From contig CAIYGQ010000135.1 in the NCBI GenBank assembly GCA_903925745.1, forward strand, positions 1 to 62,286: a stretch of 62,286 nt of DNA. The letters run 5' to 3'. The notes under the pieces are model-generated. The model did not search any database, had not been told where the DNA came from, and saw only the letters and a program-made list of their open reading frames with translations. The position numbers and the translations under genes are program-made. Numbering within the stretch: the stretch's first letter is position 1; every line of letters begins with the position of its first letter. The DNA comes from an uncultured Actinomycetes bacterium (GTDB lineage Bacteria > Actinomycetota > Acidimicrobiia > Acidimicrobiales > Microtrichaceae). Below, piece after piece: positions 49,513 to 57,317 of the stretch.

Positions 49513-50436
49513 GTGAACGAGCCAGTGCACGACGACGAGCAGTCCGGCGCCGCCGGGTCCGACGAGGTGGCGGGTACGCCACGGCGCCTCCTGCAACGAG
49601 CGGGGACCGGGGCGGTGGCCACGGTCGTCCTGGCCGGAGTCCTGCTCGGCGGGCTGACCGCCGCCGGCGCCGTGGGCGGCCTGCCGGGGGTGCTCGACGA
49701 CTCACCCGAGTCCACCACGACGTCGAGCACCTCGACGGTGCCTGAGACCACGACCACGACCGAGACGACGGTGGCGCCTCCCACCGTTCCTGCGCCTCCG
49801 ACCCGGGTCATCGACGTACCGGGCGTCGGTCAGGTGGTGATCCTGGACGGCCCGGTCCCGACCGTCATCTCGGTCACGCCGCTTCCCGGATACACCTTCC
49901 AGCCGGACGACGACCCGGGAGAGCCCGGTGAGCTGCACCTGAGGTTCTTCGACGCCTTCGGCGGCCGGATCGACGTCCAGGCCGAGTACGAGGACGGCCA
50001 GCTCCGGGTCCGGATCCGTGACCGTCGGATCGAGGACGCCGATCGCCGCGACGAGGACGGCGACCGACGAGGTGACGACGGCACCGGCCGGGACGACTCC
50101 GACGACGACTCGACCGGCACCGATGACTCCGGACGGGGTCGCGGTCGTGGCGGGGACGACCGGTCGGGTGGTTCCTCGGGCGGCGGCTCGGGGTCGGCCG
50201 GTTGGGGTGCACCGGGTTCCTCGGGCGGCGGCTCCGGTTCGGCTGGTTCGGGTTCGGGCTCGTCGAGCTCCGATGACTCGGGTGGCCGGGGCCGAGGTGG
50301 TGACGACTCGGGTTCCGACGACTCCGGTGGTGGCTCCGGTGGCCGGGGCCGGGGTGGTGACGACTCCGGTGGCGGACACTCGGGTTCCGATGACTCCCGT
50401 GGCCGCGGTGGTGACGACTCCGGCGACGAGGACTGA
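49513..50436 (+). CDS. Membrane-anchored protein with acidic Arg/Gly/Asp repeat tail (putative ECF target)
   Basis: A 307-residue single-pass membrane protein with a transmembrane helix at about residues 28-50. A Thr/Ser-rich linker follows, then a small folded domain (VIDVPGVGQVVILDG ... RFFDAFGGRIDVQAEYEDG). The long C-terminal tail is built from DD, DSDDDS, SGGGSGSAG and GRGRGGDDSG units. The repeated acidic DDSG-type segments could bind divalent cations. The GTG at 49513 has a purine-rich Shine-Dalgarno upstream, and the ORF reaches back to 49420 without a better start. It probably belongs to the regulon of the upstream ECF sigma factor. Function unknown. Confidence 0.68.
   Translation: MNEPVHDDEQSGAAGSDEVAGTPRRLLQRAGTGAVATVVLAGVLLGGLTAAGAVGGLPGVLDDSPESTTTSSTSTVPETTTTTETTVAPPTVPAPPTRVIDVPGVGQVVILDGPVPTVISVTPLPGYTFQPDDDPGEPGELHLRFFDAFGGRIDVQAEYEDGQLRVRIRDRRIEDADRRDEDGDRRGDDGTGRDDSDDDSTGTDDSGRGRGRGGDDRSGGSSGGGSGSAGWGAPGSSGGGSGSAGSGSGSSSSDDSGGRGRGGDDSGSDDSGGGSGGRGRGGDDSGGGHSGSDDSRGRGGDDSGDED
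50092..50430 (+). repeat. In-frame acidic/Gly coding repeats
   Basis: Repeated GGTGACGACTC and GGCGGCTC-type units encode at least four GRGGDDSG-like blocks separated by SGGGSG segments. The same type of tail closes the gene at 48589, so the two may share origin or have exchanged sequence. Confidence 0.78.
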
Positions 50437-50463
50437 TCGATCCCGGGGCGGCAGACTCTCCCG

Positions 50464-51474
50464 GTGCGCAGACGCCGGGGACCGGACCAGACGGGTCGGA
50501 TGATCATCCTGCAGGTGGCGGTCACCCTCGTGGTGGCCGCCACCGTCGCGTGCGGGAGTGACGGCCCGGCAGCCACCCCGACCGGAGCGGGCCCAGGTGC
50601 TCGGCCCGAGGTCGTGGTCGACGGTCTCGATCGCCCGACGCAGTTCGTCCCGCTCGAGGACGGCCGATTCGTGGTCGCCCAGCTCGCCGGGGACGAGGAC
50701 GCCGGACGCGGGCAGGTCGTGCTCACCGGAGCCGGCAGCCCACCACAGGTCCTCCTCGACGGCCTGGACGTCCCCACCGGCGTGGCGCTGGCCGACGGGC
50801 GGCTGTGGGTGATGGAGGCGACCGCCATCTCGGTGGCCGACTGGGCCGGTCCGGGCTCGATGCCCGGTCCATTGCGCCCGGTCCGTCCGGGACTCCAGGG
50901 CAACGGTCGGAGTCAGGGGTCGCTCACGGCCCTGGAGGACGGCCGGATCCTGTACGCGACGACCGGCACGACACGCGGTTCCGGGGGTGCCGCCCCCGGC
51001 ACGGGCACGCTGTGGTCCCTGGACCCGGCGACGGACCGGTCGGAGCCGGTTGCGGTCGGCGCCAAGAACGCGTACGCGACCGCTGTCGACGCCGACACGC
51101 TCGGCGTGACCGAGATCGGCGACGCCGCGGTCCCGCCACCCGATCTGCTCGTCGAGATCCCCGTTCCGGCGCCGGGTTCGACCGCCGTCGACCTGGGCTG
51201 GCCGTCGTGCCGGCCCGTCGTCGACTGTCCCGGCGTCGTGACCCCGGCCGCATCGTTCCCGCCCGGCGCCACGCCCACCGGTATCGCGGCCGACGATGGC
51301 GACTGGCTGGTGGCCCTGTTCAGCGAGGGGCGGATCGTCCGGGTTCCGCGCGGCGGGGGTGCGCCCGTCGACGTCACCGACGGCCTGGACGGGCCCCACA
51401 GCGTCGTGCGCTCACCCGAGGGCCGAACGCTCGTCAGCGAGCACGGCGCCGGTCGGATCGTCGCGCTCCCCTAG
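50464..51474 (+). CDS. Beta-propeller-like secreted lipoprotein (ScyD/ScyE-like)
   Basis: A 336-residue exported lipoprotein. A hydrophobic N-terminal segment ends in the lipobox VVAATVAC. The mature part reads like a six-bladed beta-propeller of the sugar dehydrogenase/SMP-30/NHL type, with strand-like repeats VVVDGLDRPTQFVPL, VLLDGLDVPTGVAL and VDVTDGLDGPHSVV at blade starts. The protein resembles the ScyD/ScyE family of secreted propellers (established only by motif style). GTG at 50464, 27 bp after the repeat-protein gene, so probably co-transcribed. No catalytic residues can be assigned. Confidence 0.65.
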   Translation: MRRRRGPDQTGRMIILQVAVTLVVAATVACGSDGPAATPTGAGPGARPEVVVDGLDRPTQFVPLEDGRFVVAQLAGDEDAGRGQVVLTGAGSPPQVLLDGLDVPTGVALADGRLWVMEATAISVADWAGPGSMPGPLRPVRPGLQGNGRSQGSLTALEDGRILYATTGTTRGSGGAAPGTGTLWSLDPATDRSEPVAVGAKNAYATAVDADTLGVTEIGDAAVPPPDLLVEIPVPAPGSTAVDLGWPSCRPVVDCPGVVTPAASFPPGATPTGIAADDGDWLVALFSEGRIVRVPRGGGAPVDVTDGLDGPHSVVRSPEGRTLVSEHGAGRIVALP

Positions 51475-51482
51475 GTGTCGTG

Positions 51483-51503
51483 CCCCGGGGTCGCGCCCCG
51501 GGG
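51483..51503. terminator. GC-rich hairpin between convergent genes
   Basis: Two copies of CCCCGGGG (51483-51490 and 51496-51503) can pair as an 8-bp stem with a 5-nt loop. It sits between the convergent ends of the propeller lipoprotein gene and the desulfhydrase-like gene and has no T-tract. Confidence 0.5.
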
Positions 51504-51508
51504 GTGGC

Positions 51509-52663
51509 TCAGTCGTGGCCGGGTCCGCCGGTGTCGGGGTCGAACACATCGGGGTAGGCGAAGAGTGCCGGGGTGCCGCCGGTGAGGACGACCACGACGG
51601 GCTCGCTCCGGCCGTCCCGGTCACCGATCGCGCCGCGTCGCGTCAGGTCGACCACCGCGTGCAACGCCTTGCCCGAGTAGACCGGGTCGGCGGCGATGCC
51701 CTCGGTCCGGGCGAGCAACTCGACCGCGGCGCGCATCCCGTCGGTCGGCAGGCCGTACCCGTCGCCCATGAACTCGTCGGTCAGCTCGGGTGCCCGAACG
51801 CCCGGGTCGGCACCGGTCGGGTCGGCACCGGTCGGGTCGAGGCCGGTCGGATGGCCGGCATCCGCGTCGCGGCCGAGCAGGCGCTGCGTGTCGCGCAACA
51901 GCTCGCCGACCACGCTGGCGGTCCGTTCGGCGGGCCGGTAGACGCAGACTCCCAGCACCCGGTCTCCCCGGCCGGATCGCGCCAGGCCCAGGGTCAGGCC
52001 GGCCACTGTCCCGCCGGTCGAGACGGCCACCACGACCGCACACGGGGGCAGGCCGGCGTCGTCGAGCCGCGAGGCCAGTTCCTCTCCACCCCGCACCCAC
52101 CCGAGTGTCCCGGTGGCGTCCGAGCCGCCGGGTGGGATCCAGGCGGCGTGCCGTCCGGCGTCGTCGAGGCGTCGACGCAGGTCCTTCACGGCCCGGTCGA
52201 GTCGGTCGTCGTCGTGGTCGACGATCGTGAGTCGCGCGCCGAAGAGGGAGTCGAGCAGGACGTTGCCACTCCGCTCGAACGACTCCCCGTCGCGCGGCAC
52301 CGCCCTGGTCAGGACGAGCTCGCAGCGGAGGCCCAGTCGGGCGCACGCCGCTGCGGTCTGGCGGGCGTGGTTCGACTGGAGGGCGCCGAAGGTGACGACG
52401 GTGTCGCAGCCCCGATCCAGGGCGTCGCCGAGCAGGAACTCGAGCTTCCGCAACTTGTTGCCGCCGCCGCCCAGCGGGGCCACGTCGTCACGCTGGAGCC
52501 AGACGGGGACACCCAGGGTCGCGCCGAGACGCTCGGCGGGCTGCAGGGGAGTGCCGGTGGCGCCCAGGTCGACCCGCGGGCGGTGGTCGGTCGGGCTGCT
52601 CGACGGGCCCGACCCGGCGGAGCCGGTGGTGCCACCCGCGGCGGCCTGCATCGACGGATCCAC
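51509..52663 (-). CDS. D-cysteine desulfhydrase / ACC deaminase-like PLP enzyme
   Basis: A 384-residue PLP enzyme of the tryptophan synthase beta fold. The lysine motif is GGGGNKLRKLEFLL, followed by FGALQSNHARQTAAACA, typical of D-cysteine desulfhydrase and 1-aminocyclopropane-1-carboxylate deaminase. VAVSTGGTVAGLTLGL forms the phosphate-binding loop. A short repeat (PTGLD PTGAD PTGAD) inserted at about residue 278 is encoded by a 15-bp tandem DNA repeat, probably a surface loop. The reaction on D-cysteine would give pyruvate, ammonia and sulfide. The start is a GTG at 52661-52663. It is a single gene, divergent from DUF3107. Confidence 0.85.
   Translation of the reverse strand: MDPSMQAAAGGTTGSAGSGPSSSPTDHRPRVDLGATGTPLQPAERLGATLGVPVWLQRDDVAPLGGGGNKLRKLEFLLGDALDRGCDTVVTFGALQSNHARQTAAACARLGLRCELVLTRAVPRDGESFERSGNVLLDSLFGARLTIVDHDDDRLDRAVKDLRRRLDDAGRHAAWIPPGGSDATGTLGWVRGGEELASRLDDAGLPPCAVVVAVSTGGTVAGLTLGLARSGRGDRVLGVCVYRPAERTASVVGELLRDTQRLLGRDADAGHPTGLDPTGADPTGADPGVRAPELTDEFMGDGYGLPTDGMRAAVELLARTEGIAADPVYSGKALHAVVDLTRRGAIGDRDGRSEPVVVVLTGGTPALFAYPDVFDPDTGGPGHD
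51806..51850. repeat. 15-bp tandem repeat in the desulfhydrase-like gene
   Basis: Two identical 15-bp copies starting GTCGGCACCGGTCGG (51806-51820, 51821-51835) and a third with three changes (51836-51850). On the minus strand they encode a five-residue PTG(A/L)D repeat without breaking the frame. Confidence 0.85.
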
Positions 52664-52736
52664 ACCCGATCACTAGCATGCGGATCCCCGTGCCCTCCTG
52701 TCGTGGCCCGGGTGGACCGACTCAGGAGTCAGCAAC

Positions 52737-52970
52737 GTGGACGTTCGCATCGGGGTGACCTACTCGGTGAAGGAGCTCGAGGTGCAACTCGCCGACGACG
52801 CCGACCGTGACGAGGTGCGGTCCCGGGTGGAGACGGCGGTCTCCTCGGGTGACGGCGTGCTGTGGCTGACCGACCGGAAGGGACGTGAGGTGGGCGTGCC
52901 CGCCGACAAGATCGCCTACGTCGAGATCGGCGCGGGCGAGGAGAGCCGCGCGTTCGGGTTCTCGGCCTGA
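52737..52970 (+). CDS. DUF3107 small protein
   Basis: A 77-residue protein of the actinobacterial DUF3107 family. It starts VDVRIGVTYSVKELEVQL and ends with KIAYVEIGAGEESRAFGF, both typical of the family. It has no membrane segment and no known activity. The GTG start at 52737 is clear. The two ArsA-like ATPases follow on the same strand, a linkage also seen in other actinobacteria as I recall, so it may act with them. Confidence 0.85.
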   Translation: MDVRIGVTYSVKELEVQLADDADRDEVRSRVETAVSSGDGVLWLTDRKGREVGVPADKIAYVEIGAGEESRAFGFSA

Positions 52971-53010
52971 CTCCGGGGCCGGTCGCCACGGAGCCGCGGA
53001 TGGTGCGCTG

Positions 53011-53970
53011 GTGAGCCGGTCCACGCTCGGTCTCCTGGACCGTCGCCTCCTGTTCGTCACCGGCAAGGGCGGGGTCGGCAAGACGTCGGTGGCCTCCGCG
53101 ATCGGGTGGTTGGCCGCAGCCCGCGGTCGGAGCACGCTCGTCTGCGAGGTCGACGCCAAGGGGAACCTCGCGGACTTCTTCGGGATCGGACCCCTGCGGT
53201 TCGCCCCCACCGAGGTCCGGCCGAACCTCTCGGCGATGGCGATGGACACCGAGGAGTCGCTCCGGGAGTACATGCGGCTCAACCTGCGGTTGCCGCTGGT
53301 GGCCCGGCTCGGCCCGCTCGCCCGGACGTTCGACTTCGTTGCGAGCGCTGCCCCGGGGGTCAAGGAGATCCTGACCGTCGGCAAGCTCGCCTACGAGGTG
53401 CGCGAGCGGCACTACGACCTGGTGGTGGTCGACGCCTCGGCGACGGGTCACGTGGTCGGACAGCTGGCCTCGCCGGTCGCGATCAACGACCTGGTGAAGG
53501 TCGGGCTGGTGCGCTCCCAGACCGACTGGATGATCCAGCTGCTGACCGACGCCGACACCACCGGGGTGGTGGTCGTGACGGTGCCCGAGGAGATGCCGAC
53601 CACCGAGACGCTCGAGCTGATCGGGCGGCTCCGGGCCGAGACCGAGATCGACGTCGCGTCGGTGGTGGTCAACCGGGTCCTGCCGGAGCTGTTCTCCAAG
53701 GGCGAGGAGTCGGTCTTCGAGCGGTTGCGGAGCCCCACGGGCTCGGCCGCCCTCGAGCGGCACGTGGGCGCTCCGGTCGACGACGTGCTCGCCGGTGCCG
53801 ACCTGGCGGTCCGGCTGCGGCGCAGTCGGGTGCCCCACCTGACCCGGCTCCGGGAGGGACTCGCGGACGACGTCGACCTGCTGTACCTCCCGTACCTGTT
53901 CCACCGTGCTCACGGCGTGCGCGCCACCGCCGTGCTGGCCGACGCGATCAGTGATGAGCTGGGGTACTGA
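53011..53970 (+). CDS. ArsA/GET3-like ATPase, first paralogue
   Basis: A 319-residue P-loop ATPase of the ArsA/GET3 (SIMIBI) class. The deviant Walker A is TGKGGVGKTSVAS (near residue 18), the switch region VCEVDAKGNLADFFG follows, and DLVVVDASATGH is the later acidic motif. It resembles the actinobacterial paired anion-transporting ATPases (Rv3679/Rv3680 type). The cysteines that bind arsenite in ArsA are absent, so arsenite transport is unlikely. It is followed by the second ATPase with overlapping ends, and they may form a heterodimer. Confidence 0.8.
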   Translation: MSRSTLGLLDRRLLFVTGKGGVGKTSVASAIGWLAAARGRSTLVCEVDAKGNLADFFGIGPLRFAPTEVRPNLSAMAMDTEESLREYMRLNLRLPLVARLGPLARTFDFVASAAPGVKEILTVGKLAYEVRERHYDLVVVDASATGHVVGQLASPVAINDLVKVGLVRSQTDWMIQLLTDADTTGVVVVTVPEEMPTTETLELIGRLRAETEIDVASVVVNRVLPELFSKGEESVFERLRSPTGSAALERHVGAPVDDVLAGADLAVRLRRSRVPHLTRLREGLADDVDLLYLPYLFHRAHGVRATAVLADAISDELGY

Positions 53971-55174
53971 GGTGGCCGAGGGGCTGGAACGGCTCTGCTC
54001 GGCCAAGGAGGTCGTGGTCTCGACCGGTTCCGGGGGCGTCGGCAAGACGACGACGGCGGCGGCCCTGGCGGCGACGGCGGCGACGCACCTCGACGCCAAG
54101 GTCCTGGTGCTGACCGTCGACCCCGCCAGGCGACTGGCGAGCGCGCTGGGCATGGCCGAGTTCGGCAACGTCGAGACCCGCGTCGAACCCGAGGCATTCA
54201 CCGACGCCGGTGTGCGTCCCGAGGGACAGTTGTGGGCCGCCATGTTGGACACGAAGCAGTCGTGGGACGACCTGGTCCACCAGCACGCCCCGGACGAGGC
54301 CACCCGCGACGCGATCCTGGCGAATCCGCTCTACCAGAACATCACCGGCAAGTTCGTCCAGAGTCACGACTACGTGGCGATGGAGCGGCTCTACGAGATC
54401 CACGCGTCCGGTCGCTACGACCTCGTGGTGGTCGACACGCCACCGACGCGCAACGCGGTGGACTTCCTGGACGCGCCCGACCGCATGGCGGACTTCTTCT
54501 CCTCGCCGCTGCTGCGCTGGCTCATCACTCCGTACCGGTCGCGGCTGGTGAGTCTGGCATCGAAGCCCTTCTACACGGTGGCCGACCGGATCCTCGGCAC
54601 CCAGTTCCTCGAGGACATCGCCGAGTTCTTCATGCTGTTCCAGACGATGTACGACGGCTTCGTGGAGCGGGCCAGGGCGGTGACGACGCTGCTGGGCAGT
54701 CCGCAGACGACCTTCCTGGTCGTCTCGACCCTGGAGGTCGCGCCGGCCCGCGAGGCGGCGTTCTTCCTGGACCTGCTGGAGCGCCGTGGCTACCACGTCG
54801 GGGCGCTCGTGTTGAACAAGGTGCTGCCCGAGTTGTTGCTGGACCGGTCGTCCACCGACGTCGCCCGGACCCTCACGCACGACGCCGGTCGACTGGCCGG
54901 ACCGGTCGCGGCCGACCTGTCGAACGACGGTGGCTCCCGGGCTGACGGACCGGCCGTCGGGCCGGCGGACGAGGTGTCGGTCGAGCGGATGGTGCACGTG
55001 CTCGCCCAGGTCGGCCAGAGCTTCCTCGACTACCAGGTCGTCGCCCGCCGGGAGGCCGAGCAGCGTTCGGAGCTGTCCTCGGTGCCGGACCTCTGCCTGA
55101 CCATCCCGGTGTTCGACACCGACATCCACTCACTCGGCGGACTCATCGGACTGGGGGAGCGACTGTGGACGTGA
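53954..55174 (+). CDS. ArsA/GET3-like ATPase, second paralogue
   Basis: A 406-residue paralogue of the preceding ATPase. Walker A is STGSGGVGKTTTAAAL, and LVLTVDPARRLASALG and VVVDTPPTRNAVDFLD are the switch motifs. It is longer at the C-terminus, with HDAGRLAG and LDYQVVARREAEQR segments. The ATG at 53954 gives a 17-bp overlap with the upstream gene; a GTG at 53972, 1 bp after that gene's stop, is the alternative. It has no arsenite-binding cysteine pattern. The downstream kinase overlaps as GTGA. Pairing with WhiB and DUF3107 suggests a role in redox or envelope homeostasis (inference). Confidence 0.8.
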   Translation: MSWGTEVAEGLERLCSAKEVVVSTGSGGVGKTTTAAALAATAATHLDAKVLVLTVDPARRLASALGMAEFGNVETRVEPEAFTDAGVRPEGQLWAAMLDTKQSWDDLVHQHAPDEATRDAILANPLYQNITGKFVQSHDYVAMERLYEIHASGRYDLVVVDTPPTRNAVDFLDAPDRMADFFSSPLLRWLITPYRSRLVSLASKPFYTVADRILGTQFLEDIAEFFMLFQTMYDGFVERARAVTTLLGSPQTTFLVVSTLEVAPAREAAFFLDLLERRGYHVGALVLNKVLPELLLDRSSTDVARTLTHDAGRLAGPVAADLSNDGGSRADGPAVGPADEVSVERMVHVLAQVGQSFLDYQVVARREAEQRSELSSVPDLCLTIPVFDTDIHSLGGLIGLGERLWT

Positions 55175-56790
55175 ACGACGAGCCCCGCTTCCCGGGGCCG
55201 GGACCCCGCGGCGACCTGGCGGCGGCCCGGGACGAGCCGCTCGACGACGACCGGGACTTCACCGCCGAGCACGTGGCGATCGTCGTCCCGCCGGTCGATG
55301 CCGAGGCGTCCCGCCACCTGCGTCGACTGGTCGCCGCCTGGGACCTGCTCGCCGACTTCGCGTTCTCGGACCTGCTGCTCTACGTGCCGCTCGCGCCGGG
55401 CGGTGGCGCTGGTGACCGGCTGCTGGTCGCCAACCACGTCCGGCCGAACACCGCCCAGACGCTGCTCGCCGAGGACGTCGTCGGCCGGACGGTCGACGCC
55501 GCGCAGCGTCCGATCGTGGCCGAGGCCCTGGCTGGTGGCCGCATCGTCTCGGGAGAGGTGGCCTCGAACCTGGCGGGCGAGGACGTGCGGATCACGGCCG
55601 TCCCGGTCCGTCACGGTGACCGGGTGGTTGCGGTCATGGCCCGCGAGGCGTCGCTGGAACTCGACGCGGGAGCGAGCGACCTGGCCGCCCGCTACCAGCA
55701 GGTGTTCGACCAGCTGGCCCGGATGGTCGCCGACGGGACCTTCCCGTACGCCGACGAGGAGGTGGTCTCCACCGGTGGCCCCCGGGTGGGTGACGGCGTC
55801 TTCGTGCTCGACGGCGACGGTCGGATCTCGTTCGCGTCGCCGAACGCCGTCTCGGCGCTTCGCCGCCTGGGGATCACCCAGCGCATCCAGGGTGAGCACC
55901 TGGCGGGTCTGGGCGCCGAGACGAGTGCGACCTACCGGGCGTTCTTCAACTCCCGGCCCACCGTCGAGGAGGTCGAGCGCAACGGTGCGACGATCGTGCT
56001 GCGGTGCCTCCCGCTGCTCGAGGCCGACGGGGTCGTGGGTGCCGTCGTCCTGGTCCGCGACGTCACCGAGGTCCGGCTCCGTGACCGGGAGCTGGTGTCG
56101 AAGGACGCGACGATCAAGGAGATCCACCACCGCGTCAAGAACAACCTCCAGACGATCTCGTCGCTGCTGCGGCTCCAGGGTCGGCGTCTGAGCGAGCCGA
56201 CGGCGAAGGCGGCGATCGACGAGTCGGTGCGCCGGATCCGGTCGATCGCACTCGTCCACGAGACGCTGTCGCGGAGCTCCGGTGACGACGTCGACTTCGG
56301 TGAGGTGGTGCGACCGCTCGTGCGAACCGTGGAGGAGGGGCTGACCTCACCCGAATCCGGGGTCGACTTCGTCCTGGTCGGCGACGGTGGCCGGCTCCCG
56401 TCGCCCGAGGCCACGTCGCTCGCGGTCGTCACCAACGAGTTGCTCCAGAACGCGATGGACCACGCCTACCCGCCCGGCACGCTCACCGGATCCGAGCGCG
56501 GCCGGGTGGAGGTGCGGCTGCGACGCCATCCCGGCGAACTCGAACTGGTCGTGGCCGACGACGGAGTGGGTCCGGATCCGGACCGTGATCCGGTGGCCTC
56601 GGACTCGCTCGGACTGACGATCGTGCGGGGCCTGATCGACGAGCTGCACGGCAGCATCACCTTCGGGCCGGCCGGCGGATCGCCCGGGAGGCCCGGGACG
56701 GCGGTCACCGTCGTGGTGCCGGTGGCGTCCTCGCCGGAGAGCGAGGACGAGCGACGGTCGGTGCCGCCGGGGCGCTCGGTCGGACTCTGA
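55171..56790 (+). CDS. pdtaS: PdtaS-like GAF/PAS sensor histidine kinase
   Basis: A 539-residue cytosolic histidine kinase. An N-terminal GAF-like domain (about 20-180) is followed by a PAS domain (VFVLDGDGRISFASPNA). The HisKA_2 dimer region contains the phospho-His motif IKEIHHRVKNNLQTISSLLR, and the HATPase part shows TNELLQNAMDHAYP (N box), VADDGVGPD (G1) and SLGLTIVRGL. This layout is that of PdtaS, which phosphorylates the antiterminator PdtaR. No response regulator is nearby. The GTG at 55171 overlaps the ATPase stop as GTGA; a GTG two codons upstream is possible. Confidence 0.85.
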   Translation: MNDEPRFPGPGPRGDLAAARDEPLDDDRDFTAEHVAIVVPPVDAEASRHLRRLVAAWDLLADFAFSDLLLYVPLAPGGGAGDRLLVANHVRPNTAQTLLAEDVVGRTVDAAQRPIVAEALAGGRIVSGEVASNLAGEDVRITAVPVRHGDRVVAVMAREASLELDAGASDLAARYQQVFDQLARMVADGTFPYADEEVVSTGGPRVGDGVFVLDGDGRISFASPNAVSALRRLGITQRIQGEHLAGLGAETSATYRAFFNSRPTVEEVERNGATIVLRCLPLLEADGVVGAVVLVRDVTEVRLRDRELVSKDATIKEIHHRVKNNLQTISSLLRLQGRRLSEPTAKAAIDESVRRIRSIALVHETLSRSSGDDVDFGEVVRPLVRTVEEGLTSPESGVDFVLVGDGGRLPSPEATSLAVVTNELLQNAMDHAYPPGTLTGSERGRVEVRLRRHPGELELVVADDGVGPDPDRDPVASDSLGLTIVRGLIDELHGSITFGPAGGSPGRPGTAVTVVVPVASSPESEDERRSVPPGRSVGL

Positions 56791-56801
56791 TCCCGGCGGG
56801 G

Positions 56802-56817
56802 CCGGGTTCCGACCCGG
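56802..56817. terminator. Hairpin between convergent kinase and WhiB genes
   Basis: CCGGGT (56802-56807), a 4-nt loop and ACCCGG (56812-56817) form a 6-bp stem in the 37-bp convergent gap. No T-tract is visible. Confidence 0.42.
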
Positions 56818-56827
56818 AGCGGGTTGC

Positions 56828-57139
56828 TCAGCCCGCTGCGGCGGCCGCAGCGGCGGCCTCGCGCTGGCGGGCCACCCAGGCCCGCCGCAGCTTCCGGCGC
56901 TCCTCCTCGGAGGTGCCGCCCCACACGCCCGAGTCCTGGTTGGTGCTCAGCGCGAACTCGAGGCAGGGCTCCTTGGCGGCACAGGTGTCGCACACGGCCT
57001 TGGCCGAGGCGATCTGGTCGAGGGCCGCGCCGGTGGTGCCGACGGGGAAGAACAGCGTCGGATCGGTGTCCCGGCAGGCGGACTGGTCGCGCCAGTTGTC
57101 GCTGGCGAGGTCGAGGCTGCGTGTCGAGGTGAGTGCCAC
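56828..57139 (-). CDS. whiB1: WhiB1-like Fe-S transcription regulator
   Basis: A 103-residue WhiB protein. The four cluster cysteines are in SACRDTDP, AVCDTCAA and EPCLEFAL (C-x-n-C-x-x-C-x5-C). The turn GVWGGTSEEERRKLRR is the conserved DNA-binding part, followed by an Ala-rich tail. NWRDQSACRDTDPTLFFPVG closely resembles WhiB1. WhiB1 binds NO through its [4Fe-4S] cluster and contacts sigma-A (known for the family). GTG at 57139; the ORF extends to 57214. The convergent pdtaS gene mirrors the mycobacterial whiB1-pdtaS pair. Confidence 0.88.
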   Translation of the reverse strand: MALTSTRSLDLASDNWRDQSACRDTDPTLFFPVGTTGAALDQIASAKAVCDTCAAKEPCLEFALSTNQDSGVWGGTSEEERRKLRRAWVARQREAAAAAAAAG

Positions 57140-57271
57140 TGTGATCGTCGTCTCCGTCGGTGGTGGACGCAGGCGGCCCGGCGCTGCGTCTGTGGTGCAT
57201 GATCTCGGAACCACGGGTTTCCCGCTGCCGGATCCGGCGGGCTGGGAACTTGTGAATCCTTGAACAAGCGC

Positions 57272-57300
57272 AAGCTACCGTCGACCACTCACCGTGTAAA
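57272..57300 (-). promoter_or_regulatory. Candidate promoter of the whiB1-like gene
   Basis: On the minus strand, TTTACA (57295-57300) and TAGCTT (57272-57277) are 17 bp apart. Transcription from here would leave a leader of about 125 bases before the GTG at 57139. A TGTGA half-site at 57251-57255 lies near the expected start; with GAACA six bases on it only partly matches a CRP site. Confidence 0.45.
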
Positions 57301-57301
57301 G

Positions 57302-57312
57302 GGAAAGTTTCC
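57302..57312. promoter_or_regulatory. Palindrome upstream of the glycerophosphodiesterase gene
   Basis: GGAAAGTTTCC is a perfect 11-bp palindrome ending 5 bases before the GTG at 57318. It could be an operator for this gene or for the divergent whiB gene, whose -35 box begins 2 bp away. Confidence 0.35.
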
Positions 57313-57317
57313 GCAGA

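Noticed and set aside
48996-50430. Possible CRISPR array in the repetitive stretch
   Set aside because: Repeats are irregular, in frame and encode Gly/Ser/Asp tails; there are no unique spacers of constant length and no cas genes.
53011-55174. Arsenite resistance operon
   Set aside because: The ArsA-like ATPases lack arsenite-binding cysteines, and no arsB, arsC or arsR is present.
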